Source: CAUZWH01 sp965224275 (GTDB lineage Bacteria; Pseudomonadota; Alphaproteobacteria; SHVV01). Taken from it: a stretch of 64,000 nucleotides of DNA. Below the pieces are notes generated by a model, which saw only the letters and a list, made by a program, of their open reading frames with translations, made no database searches and was not told where the DNA came from. Positions 9,281 through 17,011 of the stretch are shown one piece after another. Position 1 is the first letter of the stretch. Every line of letters starts with the position of its first letter. Where the stretch lies: positions 434,001 through 498,000 of the forward strand of contig CBDCYR010000002.1 of the NCBI GenBank assembly GCA_965224275.1. The letters are read 5' to 3'. Both the position numbers and the translations under genes were made by a program.

Positions 9281-10714
9281 GTGGCCATTACACGCACTGA
9301 CATTTCTGAGTTAAACCTGACCGAAGTCGCATCTGGCATTGCTGAGCGCGCATTTTCATCAGTTGAGGTTACGCAGGCCAGCCTCGACCGATTGACCACC
9401 CGGGGACGCGCGCTTAACTGCGTGGTCAACTGCGACGTTGACGCGGGACTTGCCGCCGCGCGGCACGCCGATGCAGCACTCAGTGCAGGCGAGAAATTCG
9501 GCCTATTGCACGGCGTCCCGCTGGCGCACAAGGATGCGTTCTATCGGGCTGGCCGTATCAGCGCATGCGGATCGCGCATCCTGTCGGACCACATTCCCGA
9601 GCAAACAGCAACTGTCCTCGAACGATTGGACGCGGCCGGCGCGCTCGACATCGCGCAACTCAACATGACTGAATTTGCGACCGGAGCACCGGTTTTCGGC
9701 CACAACAGAATTACGGGAACGCCATGCAACCCCTGGAACACAGCTTACGGCGTGGGCGGGTCGTCAAGCGGTCCCGCGGCTGCGGTCGCCGCCCGGCTCG
9801 TTCCTGGAGCCCTTGCATCCGACACTGGGGGTTCGATCCGTATCCCGGCGTCGTGTTGTGGCGTTGTTGGCATTAAACCCACCTACGGTCGGGTCAGCCG
9901 CTATGGCGCCATGCCGCTCGCTTTTTCCTTCGATCACCCCGGGGTTATCACCCGCACCATCGCCGACTGCGCGCTCATGCTCGAAGTGATTGCAGGGCGT
10001 GATCCGCGTGATCCTACCTCCGACGACCTACCGGTTCCGGACTACCGTGCCGCCCTCGAGGGCGGTGTGAAGGGTCTGCGAATGGGCGTACCAGAGGATT
10101 ATTTCTACGACTACGTCGAGGATGAGATCGGGCGGGTTCTCGAGGCCAGCGTCGCCGTATTTTCAAAGGCCGGCGCTGATATCGTTCAGATTCGTATGCC
10201 AGCAGCACTGGCCGGCTCGGTCGACCGACACCGCGTCATCTTTCAAGCCGAAGCGGCGAGTTTCCATCGTGAATGGATCGAGCGCCGGGCCAACGAATAT
10301 GGCCCGTGGACTCGCCAGCGTATCGAGCCGGGGTTGAAACTATCCGCCCTCGATTACATCGCAGCGCAGCAATACCGCGACGCTTTGCTGCAGGAGTTTC
10401 GCGCCGTCGTGTTCGACAAGGCCGACGTCCTGTTTGCACCAGTGGTGCCGATACCGGTCCCAACGCTCACCGAGTCTGACCCCGACAACCTCGATGATTA
10501 CCAAGACCTGTCGAACCGTGTCAGCCACGGCACCCGACCGATTAATTTCCTCGGCCTGCCTGCCCTGAGCGTCCCCGCCGGATTCGATACCAACGGACTG
10601 CCGGTGGGCTTCCAGCTAATCGGACAACCCTTCGACGAGACGACACTATTCAGGGTCGGTCGGGCATATGAACGCGAAACCGAGTGGACGACGATTGCAC
10701 CACCAACGTCCTAA
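9281..10714 (+). CDS. Amidase-signature family hydrolase
   Basis: The 477-residue enzyme belongs to the amidase-signature family, which hydrolyses small amides and includes GatA. The Ser-cisSer-Lys triad is visible: Lys84 in AHKDAF, the GGSSSG loop (159-164) and the nucleophile Ser185 in DTGGSIRIPA. It is probably a catabolic amidase rather than GatA, because no gatB or gatC is nearby and an importer and oxygenase surround it. The start is a GTG at 9281 with GAAGGAG about ten bases upstream. The TAA stop at 10712-10714 is also the 3-base target copied by the IS5 element that begins at 10715. Confidence 0.9.
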   Translation: MAITRTDISELNLTEVASGIAERAFSSVEVTQASLDRLTTRGRALNCVVNCDVDAGLAAARHADAALSAGEKFGLLHGVPLAHKDAFYRAGRISACGSRILSDHIPEQTATVLERLDAAGALDIAQLNMTEFATGAPVFGHNRITGTPCNPWNTAYGVGGSSSGPAAAVAARLVPGALASDTGGSIRIPASCCGVVGIKPTYGRVSRYGAMPLAFSFDHPGVITRTIADCALMLEVIAGRDPRDPTSDDLPVPDYRAALEGGVKGLRMGVPEDYFYDYVEDEIGRVLEASVAVFSKAGADIVQIRMPAALAGSVDRHRVIFQAEAASFHREWIERRANEYGPWTRQRIEPGLKLSALDYIAAQQYRDALLQEFRAVVFDKADVLFAPVVPIPVPTLTESDPDNLDDYQDLSNRVSHGTRPINFLGLPALSVPAGFDTNGLPVGFQLIGQPFDETTLFRVGRAYERETEWTTIAPPTS

Positions 10715-11646
10715 GAGTCCGACTCGAAACTCTATGTTTGATAACAGTACCTTGCGAGCCGCCTTGTGAGGAGTCGGATGTTGGCGACAAGAATCCATGC
10801 CTGTGCGGAGGCGATTGATTTCTCCCAATCCTTGGCCAGTCGACGGCATCGGTTGAGCCAGGCGAAGGTCCTCTCGACGACCCATCGTCTGGGCAGGAGC
10901 TCGAAGCCCTGGGCGGTGTCTGAGCGCTTGATGATCTCGAGCTTCCAGCGGCCGATGTCCTCAAGGGCGCCCTCGAGTTTCGGTCCCGCGTAGGCGGCGT
11001 CGGCGAAGAGGTGACGCAGCCGGGGGAAGCGATGACGGATCGATTTGAGGACCTCGGGCGCGCCGTCGCGGTCCTGGATATCGGCTGCGTGCACGATCAG
11101 GCCGACCAGCAGGCCGAGTGTATCGGTGACGATGTGACGCTTGCGGCCCTTGATCTTCTTGCCCGCGTCATAGCCCCGAACACCACCGCTTTCCGTGGTT
11201 TTCACGCTCTGGCTGTCGATCACCCCGGCGCTCGGGCCGGCCTCGCGTCCTTCCAGCTCCCGGGCCGCCATGACCAGGTGATGGTTGATGCTCTCCAGCA
11301 GGCCGTTGGAGCGCCAGTCGTAGAAATAGCGCTGGACCGTGGAAGGCGGAGGGAAGTCGTTCGGCAACATCGCCCACTGGCAGCCCGTCGAGGCCATGTA
11401 CATGACCGCATCCATGACATGGCGCAGGTCCGTCGTCCTCGGCCGGCCGATCTTCTTGCGCGGCGGCATGAGCGGCGCGATCAACGCCCACTCTCGATCC
11501 GTCAGGTCGCTTGCGTAGCGCCCGCCACGGCGCTCATAATTCGGGCGAGTGATTTCGGTCCACATGTTGTGCCTCCTCGTTTGCTTTGACACAACCGAGT
11601 AAGCCACAACCGACTGAAATCACTCAACTAGTTTCGGGTTGGCCTC
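10715..11646 (-). mobile_element. Intact IS5-family insertion sequence, 932 bp
   Basis: The element is bounded by imperfect 17-base inverted repeats, GAGTCCGACTCGAAACT on the left and the complement of GAGGCCAACCCGAAACT on the right, matching at 14 of 17 positions. It is flanked by direct copies of TAA at 10712-10714 and 11647-11649. A 3-base TNA duplication is typical of IS1031/ISL2-like subgroups of IS5. It holds one full-length transposase gene, so it may still be active. It inserted exactly at the stop codon of the upstream amidase gene without changing the protein. Confidence 0.93.
10732..11565 (-). CDS. IS5-family DDE transposase
   Basis: This is the transposase of the surrounding element. 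The 277-residue protein has an N-terminal DUF4096-like DNA-binding region (LTDREW.. to NDFPPPSTVQRYFYDW) and a DDE catalytic core with Asp117 (VIDSQSVK), Asp189 (FADAAYAG) and Glu231 (WVVERTFAWLNRCRRL). The ATG at 11565 has GAGGAGG six bases upstream; a longer frame to 11607 lacks this. There is no frameshift, unlike the remnant at 7694-8016. Confidence 0.95.
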   Translation of the reverse strand: MWTEITRPNYERRGGRYASDLTDREWALIAPLMPPRKKIGRPRTTDLRHVMDAVMYMASTGCQWAMLPNDFPPPSTVQRYFYDWRSNGLLESINHHLVMAARELEGREAGPSAGVIDSQSVKTTESGGVRGYDAGKKIKGRKRHIVTDTLGLLVGLIVHAADIQDRDGAPEVLKSIRHRFPRLRHLFADAAYAGPKLEGALEDIGRWKLEIIKRSDTAQGFELLPRRWVVERTFAWLNRCRRLAKDWEKSIASAQAWILVANIRLLTRRLARYCYQT

Positions 11647-11732
11647 TAAGCAATTCAACGCCACAAGCTGTCAAACGGCGCGCGATCTGAGTAAGATAAA
11701 TCGCACAAACGCGTGCGCGTAGCGAGGTTCCG

Positions 11733-12941
11733 ATGACCCTATCCATACAAGACCTTATCGGTAAGGAAGCGATCGAGGCCGTTAGACGGCCAATCAGCGA
11801 AGCCAGAGGCCTGCCCGCAATTGCCTATACCAGCGAAGAGTTTCTTCGCCTTGAGCGCGAGAAATATTTTCGTCGCACATGGTTTGGCGTCGGTTTTACC
11901 TGCGATGTCCCCGAACCCGGCGATGCAATCCCCATCATGGCCGCTGGCCTGCCGATCATTCTTGTTCGCAACCGCGAGGGCGACATCAAGGCCTTCCACA
12001 ATGTGTGCCGTCATCGCGCCACTATGGTGCTGGATAAACCGTGCAAAAACCTCAAGCATTTGCAATGTCCCTACCACTCGTGGACCTACGACCTGGACGG
12101 TAAATTCAAACAAGCCCCCTACTTTGATGGCACTCACTACGGCCTCGAAAAAACCTCGCTCAATGCCGACGATTTAGGTCTGCATGAAGTGCGGTGCGCA
12201 GTCTGGCACCATTGGGTCTTTGTCAATTTCGATGGTAACGCGCCTTCGATCGATGAGCACATGCAACCGGTAACAGATCTGATGAATGGTGCCGACATCG
12301 GGGCAACCAGAATCGCGAAGCGGTTCGATTGGGAGTTTGAGGCCAACTGGAAGCTGATGAACGACAATTGGGAAAACTACCACCACATGTGGGCCCATTT
12401 TCCCATCTATTCGAACGTGGCCGATGATCTCGATATGGAAACCGGCTTGCCCTGGTCTGAGCCGATCCAGCAAGGCGCAGTGATGAGTATCAAACGAAGT
12501 TCGACCAAAGCGCCACCCTATCCCAAGCGCGAATCGGACCTACCGATGATCCCGTTCCCGGAAGGCGCAGATCGTGTGACATCGCCCAATCTGATCCTTC
12601 CCAACGTCGAAATTACGATGGTGCGCGACAATATCGGCTCTATCATTACCGATCCGATCTCGCCGACGCGAACAAAGGCGCGAATGGCGTTTTTCTTCGT
12701 GGGCGAAGGCGCCGATGCCCCCGAATACGAGGCCGGTCGCGAACTCAACTTCGAGCGCTGGCTTGGTCCGTCGCGATCGATGTCGGAGCGCGATGGACTT
12801 CGCAATCAGGATTTTCGCATTTTCGAATCGCAGCAGATCGCGCGAAGTTCCTCAGCAGCCGACGAAGTGGTGTTCTCGCCGATTTGGGAGCCCAACATTC
12901 ACTATTTTCAGAATCAGCTGCTCGACTACCTTACGGCGTAG
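11733..12941 (+). CDS. Rieske aromatic-ring-hydroxylating-type oxygenase, alpha subunit
   Basis: The 402-residue protein is the catalytic subunit of a Rieske non-heme iron oxygenase, which hydroxylates or demethylates small molecules using electrons from a separate reductase. The [2Fe-2S] ligands are Cys92, His94, Cys112 and His115. The mononuclear iron site is in DNWENYHHMWAH, with His217 and His222 as likely ligands. Some relatives demethylate quaternary amines, but aromatic substrates are equally possible. No reductase or ferredoxin gene is nearby. The gene starts 84 bases beyond the IS5 right end. Confidence 0.9.
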   Translation: MTLSIQDLIGKEAIEAVRRPISEARGLPAIAYTSEEFLRLEREKYFRRTWFGVGFTCDVPEPGDAIPIMAAGLPIILVRNREGDIKAFHNVCRHRATMVLDKPCKNLKHLQCPYHSWTYDLDGKFKQAPYFDGTHYGLEKTSLNADDLGLHEVRCAVWHHWVFVNFDGNAPSIDEHMQPVTDLMNGADIGATRIAKRFDWEFEANWKLMNDNWENYHHMWAHFPIYSNVADDLDMETGLPWSEPIQQGAVMSIKRSSTKAPPYPKRESDLPMIPFPEGADRVTSPNLILPNVEITMVRDNIGSIITDPISPTRTKARMAFFFVGEGADAPEYEAGRELNFERWLGPSRSMSERDGLRNQDFRIFESQQIARSSSAADEVVFSPIWEPNIHYFQNQLLDYLTA

Positions 12942-12974
12942 ATCGCTTCTGCTCTAGAACTCCGGGGCAACCGG

Positions 12975-13901
12975 TTAGCCGTTACCGCCACCGCGCAGCA
13001 GAATATCGATTCCGACCAGGCGCTGAATTAGGTAGAGCAGCAGCCCCGAGCCGATGATGACGATTGTCGACATCGCGGGAATTGTGGGATCGAACTCGCG
13101 ATCCAGCGCGAAGAAAATCTCGACCGGCAGCGGGTTGATATCAGGGCCAGCTAGAAACAGCGAGATCGTCACGTCGCCGAACGAGACCAGAAAAGCATAA
13201 ATCCCGCCGGCGAGTACACCTGGCATAATAATGGGCAACGTGACGCGGCGGAACGTACGCCATCGATTAGCCCCCAGACTAAGCGCCGCCTCCTCCAACG
13301 ACTCGTCAAAACGTTGCAGCACCGCGCCCACCGATCCCACAACATAGGGCGTAGCCACGAAAACATGACCCAGCACCAGTCCGGTAAATGTCGCGCGCAG
13401 CTGCACATCGATCAGTTGACCGAGCTCGTAGTAGGCCTGCAGAAAAGCGAGCCCAATAACGATGAAGGGAATCTGCAGCGGGGCTCGGAACAACGCCCCC
13501 AGAATGATGCGGCCGCGAAATTGGCCCCGGATGAGCGCCAGCGCCGCCGGCACTCCCAGCAAGATTCCGCAGGCGGCGGCAATCGACGCCATCGAGAAGC
13601 TGATCCACAGTGCGTGATAAAGCGACGGCGAAATCCGCGTGTACCATTCCAGGGTCGGGTTATCCGGCGGGAATTTGAGAAACGCGCTGCCGGCGGTGAA
13701 CTCCAAACCACTCCCATCGAACGAGGATCCCATCACGACGATGATGGGGGCGAAAATAAACGTGTAACCCAGCGTCATCCACACAATAGCGCCGGTACGG
13801 CGCAACGACTTACCCGTGAACAGACGCTGTAGTCGTTGCGAGAGGTGGCTCGGAGAATCGGCCATCGGGAACGCGCCCACGGGCTCGCTTGATCCACTCA
13901 T
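12975..13901 (-). CDS. ABC transporter permease, PotC-like
   Basis: This 308-residue inner-membrane permease has about six transmembrane helices and the BPD_transp_1 EAA loop (EEAALSLGANRW...LPIIMPG) that contacts the ATPase. The start at 13901 overlaps the stop of the upstream permease as ATGA, so a longer frame reaching 14186 is not native. Together the two permeases form the usual heterodimer of a polyamine/iron-type importer. The binding protein is probably the one at 8060-9148. No ATPase gene is visible in this window. Confidence 0.9.
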   Translation of the reverse strand: MSGSSEPVGAFPMADSPSHLSQRLQRLFTGKSLRRTGAIVWMTLGYTFIFAPIIVVMGSSFDGSGLEFTAGSAFLKFPPDNPTLEWYTRISPSLYHALWISFSMASIAAACGILLGVPAALALIRGQFRGRIILGALFRAPLQIPFIVIGLAFLQAYYELGQLIDVQLRATFTGLVLGHVFVATPYVVGSVGAVLQRFDESLEEAALSLGANRWRTFRRVTLPIIMPGVLAGGIYAFLVSFGDVTISLFLAGPDINPLPVEIFFALDREFDPTIPAMSTIVIIGSGLLLYLIQRLVGIDILLRGGGNG

Positions 13902-14752
13902 GTCACGGCCAGCCGCGCGGCCTGCATCCGCGTCACGATCACCACTGAGGCAATATTGATCGCCAATACGAAGATCATCAGCATGCCCGAAAGCGCGGCC
14001 GCCATGCCGTATTCGGTGTAGAGCAGAATGGTCCGCTGGATAACGATCGGCAGGGTCATCACCTTGCCTCCCCCGAGCAACAACGCTGAAACGAAGGCGC
14101 CCATCGCGATGTTGAAGAGAAGCAGTGAAGCGCTTACGACGCCTGGCATACTCAACGGGATGATGATGCGCCAAAACACCCGCCATCGCGCCGCGCCGTG
14201 GATTTCCGCGGCCTCCTCGAGTGAGCGCGGTATGGCCTGGATGACGCTAAACAACATCATCACCATGAACGCGATACCCAGATGAGTGAGACCAATGATG
14301 ACACCGGGAATCGTCCCAATCACAGTGATATGCTCTGTCATCATTCCGGTCCACAGCAGCAGCCGATTCAAGGGTCCGTTGGCACCGAAAATGATGATGA
14401 TCCCCAGCACCTTGATGACGATCGAGACAAACGACGACACAACGATCGCGGAAACAAAAACGATCGCCCAATGAGGGCGCATGCGCGCGACGATATAGGC
14501 GATCGGGTAGGACACGATCAGCGTGATCAAAACCACGGTTACCGCCAGATTAAAGGTCCGCACAAGTGCATTGAGAAAAAACGGCTCGCTCAGCGCTCGC
14601 GCGTAGTTGAAGAGCTGGAACTCGTCCCCGACCTGACCGATGCCGAGGTCTTTAAAGAAACCCAATCGCAAGAAGACAAATTGGGTGCCCAACAGCAGCG
14701 CCATGCTGATCAGCAATGGCGGTGCGAGCACCACGACCCAATTGGCCCTCAC
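13898..14752 (-). CDS. ABC transporter permease, PotB-like
   Basis: This 284-residue integral membrane protein has about six helices and the permease EAA motif (LEEAAEIHGAARW...IPLSMPG). It is translationally coupled to the second permease by an ATGA overlap. The start is a GTG at 14752 without an obvious ribosome site, so the true N-terminus is uncertain. The 140 bases upstream hold nothing recognisable, and an ATPase gene that might be expected there is absent. Confidence 0.88.
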   Translation of the reverse strand: MRANWVVVLAPPLLISMALLLGTQFVFLRLGFFKDLGIGQVGDEFQLFNYARALSEPFFLNALVRTFNLAVTVVLITLIVSYPIAYIVARMRPHWAIVFVSAIVVSSFVSIVIKVLGIIIIFGANGPLNRLLLWTGMMTEHITVIGTIPGVIIGLTHLGIAFMVMMLFSVIQAIPRSLEEAAEIHGAARWRVFWRIIIPLSMPGVVSASLLLFNIAMGAFVSALLLGGGKVMTLPIVIQRTILLYTEYGMAAALSGMLMIFVLAINIASVVIVTRMQAARLAVT

Positions 14753-14892
14753 GGAGCGGCTCTCATTGTTTGGCTTTCACTATGTGATCGCGACGCTCTT
14801 ATTACTGCCCAGACAAACCCGGTGGTCGGGCAGGCGGGCGCCTCCCATTCCAGAACCCTCCCACACCTGCCGTTTGGTTGCCAGCGCTTCGC

Positions 14893-15639
14893 CTAAGTCA
14901 GGCCGCGTTGCGTGGCAACACGGTCGTAGGCAGAGTTGATGGCGGCCAACTTGTCGTTAGCCACATCGACGAATTCCTGTGGCATCCCTTGTGCGATCAA
15001 TGTATCGGGATGATGCTCGCGCACCAATTTTCGGTAGAGACGCTTGAGCTCGTCGTCGGAAACATCGTGGGGCACGCCGAGCACGGTGTAGGGATCAGCC
15101 TGATCCGGCCCAAGATGCCCTTCCTTGATTCGCAACCAAGCCGTTTCATCGAAGCCGAAAATCGTCGCGATCGCTTCGAGAAACTCCAGCTCCTTCGGAT
15201 GCATGATGTTGTCGGCTTTGGCGATGTGGAAGAGACCATCGATAAGATCTTCAAGTACGGCGGGGTTGTTTTTAAACAAGCCTGCGATCTGCTGGGCGTA
15301 GACCTCATAACCGGCTGCGTCTTTGCGGGCCTGATCGAACACCCGCCCGACGTTTTTCATCTCATTCGGCGGAACGTGAAACACCTCCTTGAACGCGACG
15401 ACTTCGTCCGGTGTGACGACCCCGTCAGCCTTCGCCATTTTGGCACCCAACACGATAACGCCGATTGTGAATGCGACTTGCTTGGTGCCGTCGGTGCTGC
15501 CGCTGCCGCTGCCGCTGTCGCTGTCGTCAATGCGCATACGGTCGACGGCATGCCCCAATACGCCGCCAACCAGCGCGCCGATCGGTCCGCCCAGAGCGAA
15601 CCCCGCCGCGCCACCCAATACTTTTCCCCAAATGCTCAT
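14893..15639 (-). CDS. DjlA-like TerB/DnaJ co-chaperone
   Basis: The 248-residue protein joins three parts: an N-terminal glycine-rich hydrophobic stretch (about 5-32) that could be a membrane anchor, a TerB-like domain (about 55-165), and a C-terminal J-domain with HPD at 210-212. The layout matches DjlA-type co-chaperones, which stimulate the ATPase of DnaK. A low-complexity Ser/Gly/Asp linker lies near 39-51. I chose the ATG at 15639 (MSIWGKVLGG), the usual family start; an upstream frame to 15705 looks non-native. Confidence 0.85.
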   Translation of the reverse strand: MSIWGKVLGGAAGFALGGPIGALVGGVLGHAVDRMRIDDSDSGSGSGSTDGTKQVAFTIGVIVLGAKMAKADGVVTPDEVVAFKEVFHVPPNEMKNVGRVFDQARKDAAGYEVYAQQIAGLFKNNPAVLEDLIDGLFHIAKADNIMHPKELEFLEAIATIFGFDETAWLRIKEGHLGPDQADPYTVLGVPHDVSDDELKRLYRKLVREHHPDTLIAQGMPQEFVDVANDKLAAINSAYDRVATQRGLT

Positions 15640-15770
15640 GTAGTCTTCGAGTGTCGGTCTTGAAGCAATCGCAGAACGCGACGACCTAAAGTAGCGTGCA
15701 GACAACTCATTCGCCAGTTGGCAAGTTGTCTCATCATCGATCGAGTATCGTTTTGCCTAATTCAATCTTC

Positions 15771-15950
15771 ATGTTGAGCCGCAACGTCACGACCGTGATC
15801 GTAAGCGTGATTGTGGCGGTTGCGGCCATCGAGATCATCCTTCGATTGGCGGGCATCGCTTATCCGCAAGTCTACCGCCTGGCCGCAATCGCGACGATCG
15901 ACTTGGTCTTGGGCTGGTCGGCCAGGCCACACACGAAATCTTCGGCCTGA
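15771..15950 (+). pseudogene. Displaced N-terminus of SGNH-like hydrolase
   Basis: This frame encodes a short start, a membrane helix (TVIVSVIVAVAAIEIILRLAG) and a segment ending VLGWSARPHT before a TGA at 15948-15950. Such a helix followed by an LGW motif is how membrane-anchored SGNH-type proteins usually begin. The catalytic part continues in another frame from about 15960, so this piece appears to be separated from its gene by a frameshift near 15920-15960. Confidence 0.6.
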
Positions 15951-16983
15951 CCCCGTGCTTCTGGTTGGGAACCAAAGGCGCAATGGCTTTCTCACCAACC
16001 AGGCGCTGTTCGAGATCAACGGCGCAGGCTTTCGCGATCGCCACCACGCAATCGCAAAACCCGCGGGTGTTTTTCGCATCGCTATTCTTGGTGACTCATT
16101 CGTCGAAGGCCGCGAAGTTGGCTTCGACGAACTGTTCTGGCAGGTCACCGAACGTGAGCTAGAGACCTGCCGGCCACGAGGCAAAACGTCGCAAGTCCTG
16201 GGATTTGGCGTCAACGGATATGGCACCGCCCAAGAATTGCTCGTGCTTCGCGAACATGTGCTCGACTATCAACCCGACCTCGTCTTGCTCGCATTCTTTA
16301 CGGGCAACGACGTCACGAACAACAGCGCCGCACTCGATCGCCATCCCGAACGACCCTATTTCGAGTTGCGTGATGGCGATCTGGTGCTCGATCGCAGCAA
16401 CCTCGAGTCGCGATCTTTTCGCGCCGAACGATGGTGGAGCAATCTTGGTCAATCGCTCTACAATCGCCTGCGCAGCGTTCAGGTTCTGCGTCATCTCTAC
16501 CTGGCCGACAAGGCGCGCAGAAAATACCTCGATCTCACAATTGCGGATCAACTCGCTGCGGATCTTAATAGCGAGATATTTCAACCGCCCGAAACCGAGC
16601 GATGGATCGAAGCCTGGCGGATCAGTGAAGCCCTGATTGAACGTATAAAGCGCGAAACCAAAGCCGGCGGCGCTGATTTCTGGCTCGTGTTGATGACCAA
16701 CCCAGCCCAGGTCTATCCTGACCCAAACATCCGCGCGGAGGTCACCAACCATATCGCGGCCGACGACCTTATGTACCCTGACCGACGTCTAAGTGGGTTC
16801 ACCGCCTTGCTGGAAATACCAATGATCGGCTTGGCAACACCGTTGCGCGCTTATGCCGAACGAAACAACCAACTGCTTCACGGATCCGCCGATTTTGCCG
16901 GAGGTCACTGGAACAAATTGGGGCACGCTGCCGCGGGCCACGAGATCGCACGCCACCTGTGCGAGGCATATGGTACAGAGTGA
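15811..16983 (+). CDS. SGNH/GDSL-hydrolase-like protein, frameshifted near N-terminus
   Basis: SGNH hydrolases are esterases or acyl-modifying enzymes, often acting outside the inner membrane on lipids or sugars. The GDS nucleophile motif ILGDSFVEG places Ser96 in this frame, an oxyanion Asn lies in FFTGNDVTNN, and the catalytic Asp/His region is GGHWNKLGHAAAG near the C-terminus. The first 48 or so codons of this frame are a shadow of the membrane-anchor frame. Recognisable sequence begins about VGNQRRNGFLTNQALFEI. The gene is therefore probably broken or mis-sequenced at 15920-15960. Start uncertain. Confidence 0.7.
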   Translation: MWRLRPSRSSFDWRASLIRKSTAWPQSRRSTWSWAGRPGHTRNLRPDPVLLVGNQRRNGFLTNQALFEINGAGFRDRHHAIAKPAGVFRIAILGDSFVEGREVGFDELFWQVTERELETCRPRGKTSQVLGFGVNGYGTAQELLVLREHVLDYQPDLVLLAFFTGNDVTNNSAALDRHPERPYFELRDGDLVLDRSNLESRSFRAERWWSNLGQSLYNRLRSVQVLRHLYLADKARRKYLDLTIADQLAADLNSEIFQPPETERWIEAWRISEALIERIKRETKAGGADFWLVLMTNPAQVYPDPNIRAEVTNHIAADDLMYPDRRLSGFTALLEIPMIGLATPLRAYAERNNQLLHGSADFAGGHWNKLGHAAAGHEIARHLCEAYGTE

Positions 16984-17011
16984 TCGATGGCGCGTAGGGG
17001 ATTGGTGAGGA

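Noticed and set aside
12975..14186. Permease as a 403-residue protein
   Set aside because: The first 95 codons lie inside the upstream permease in another frame; the ATGA overlap at 13901 marks the real start.
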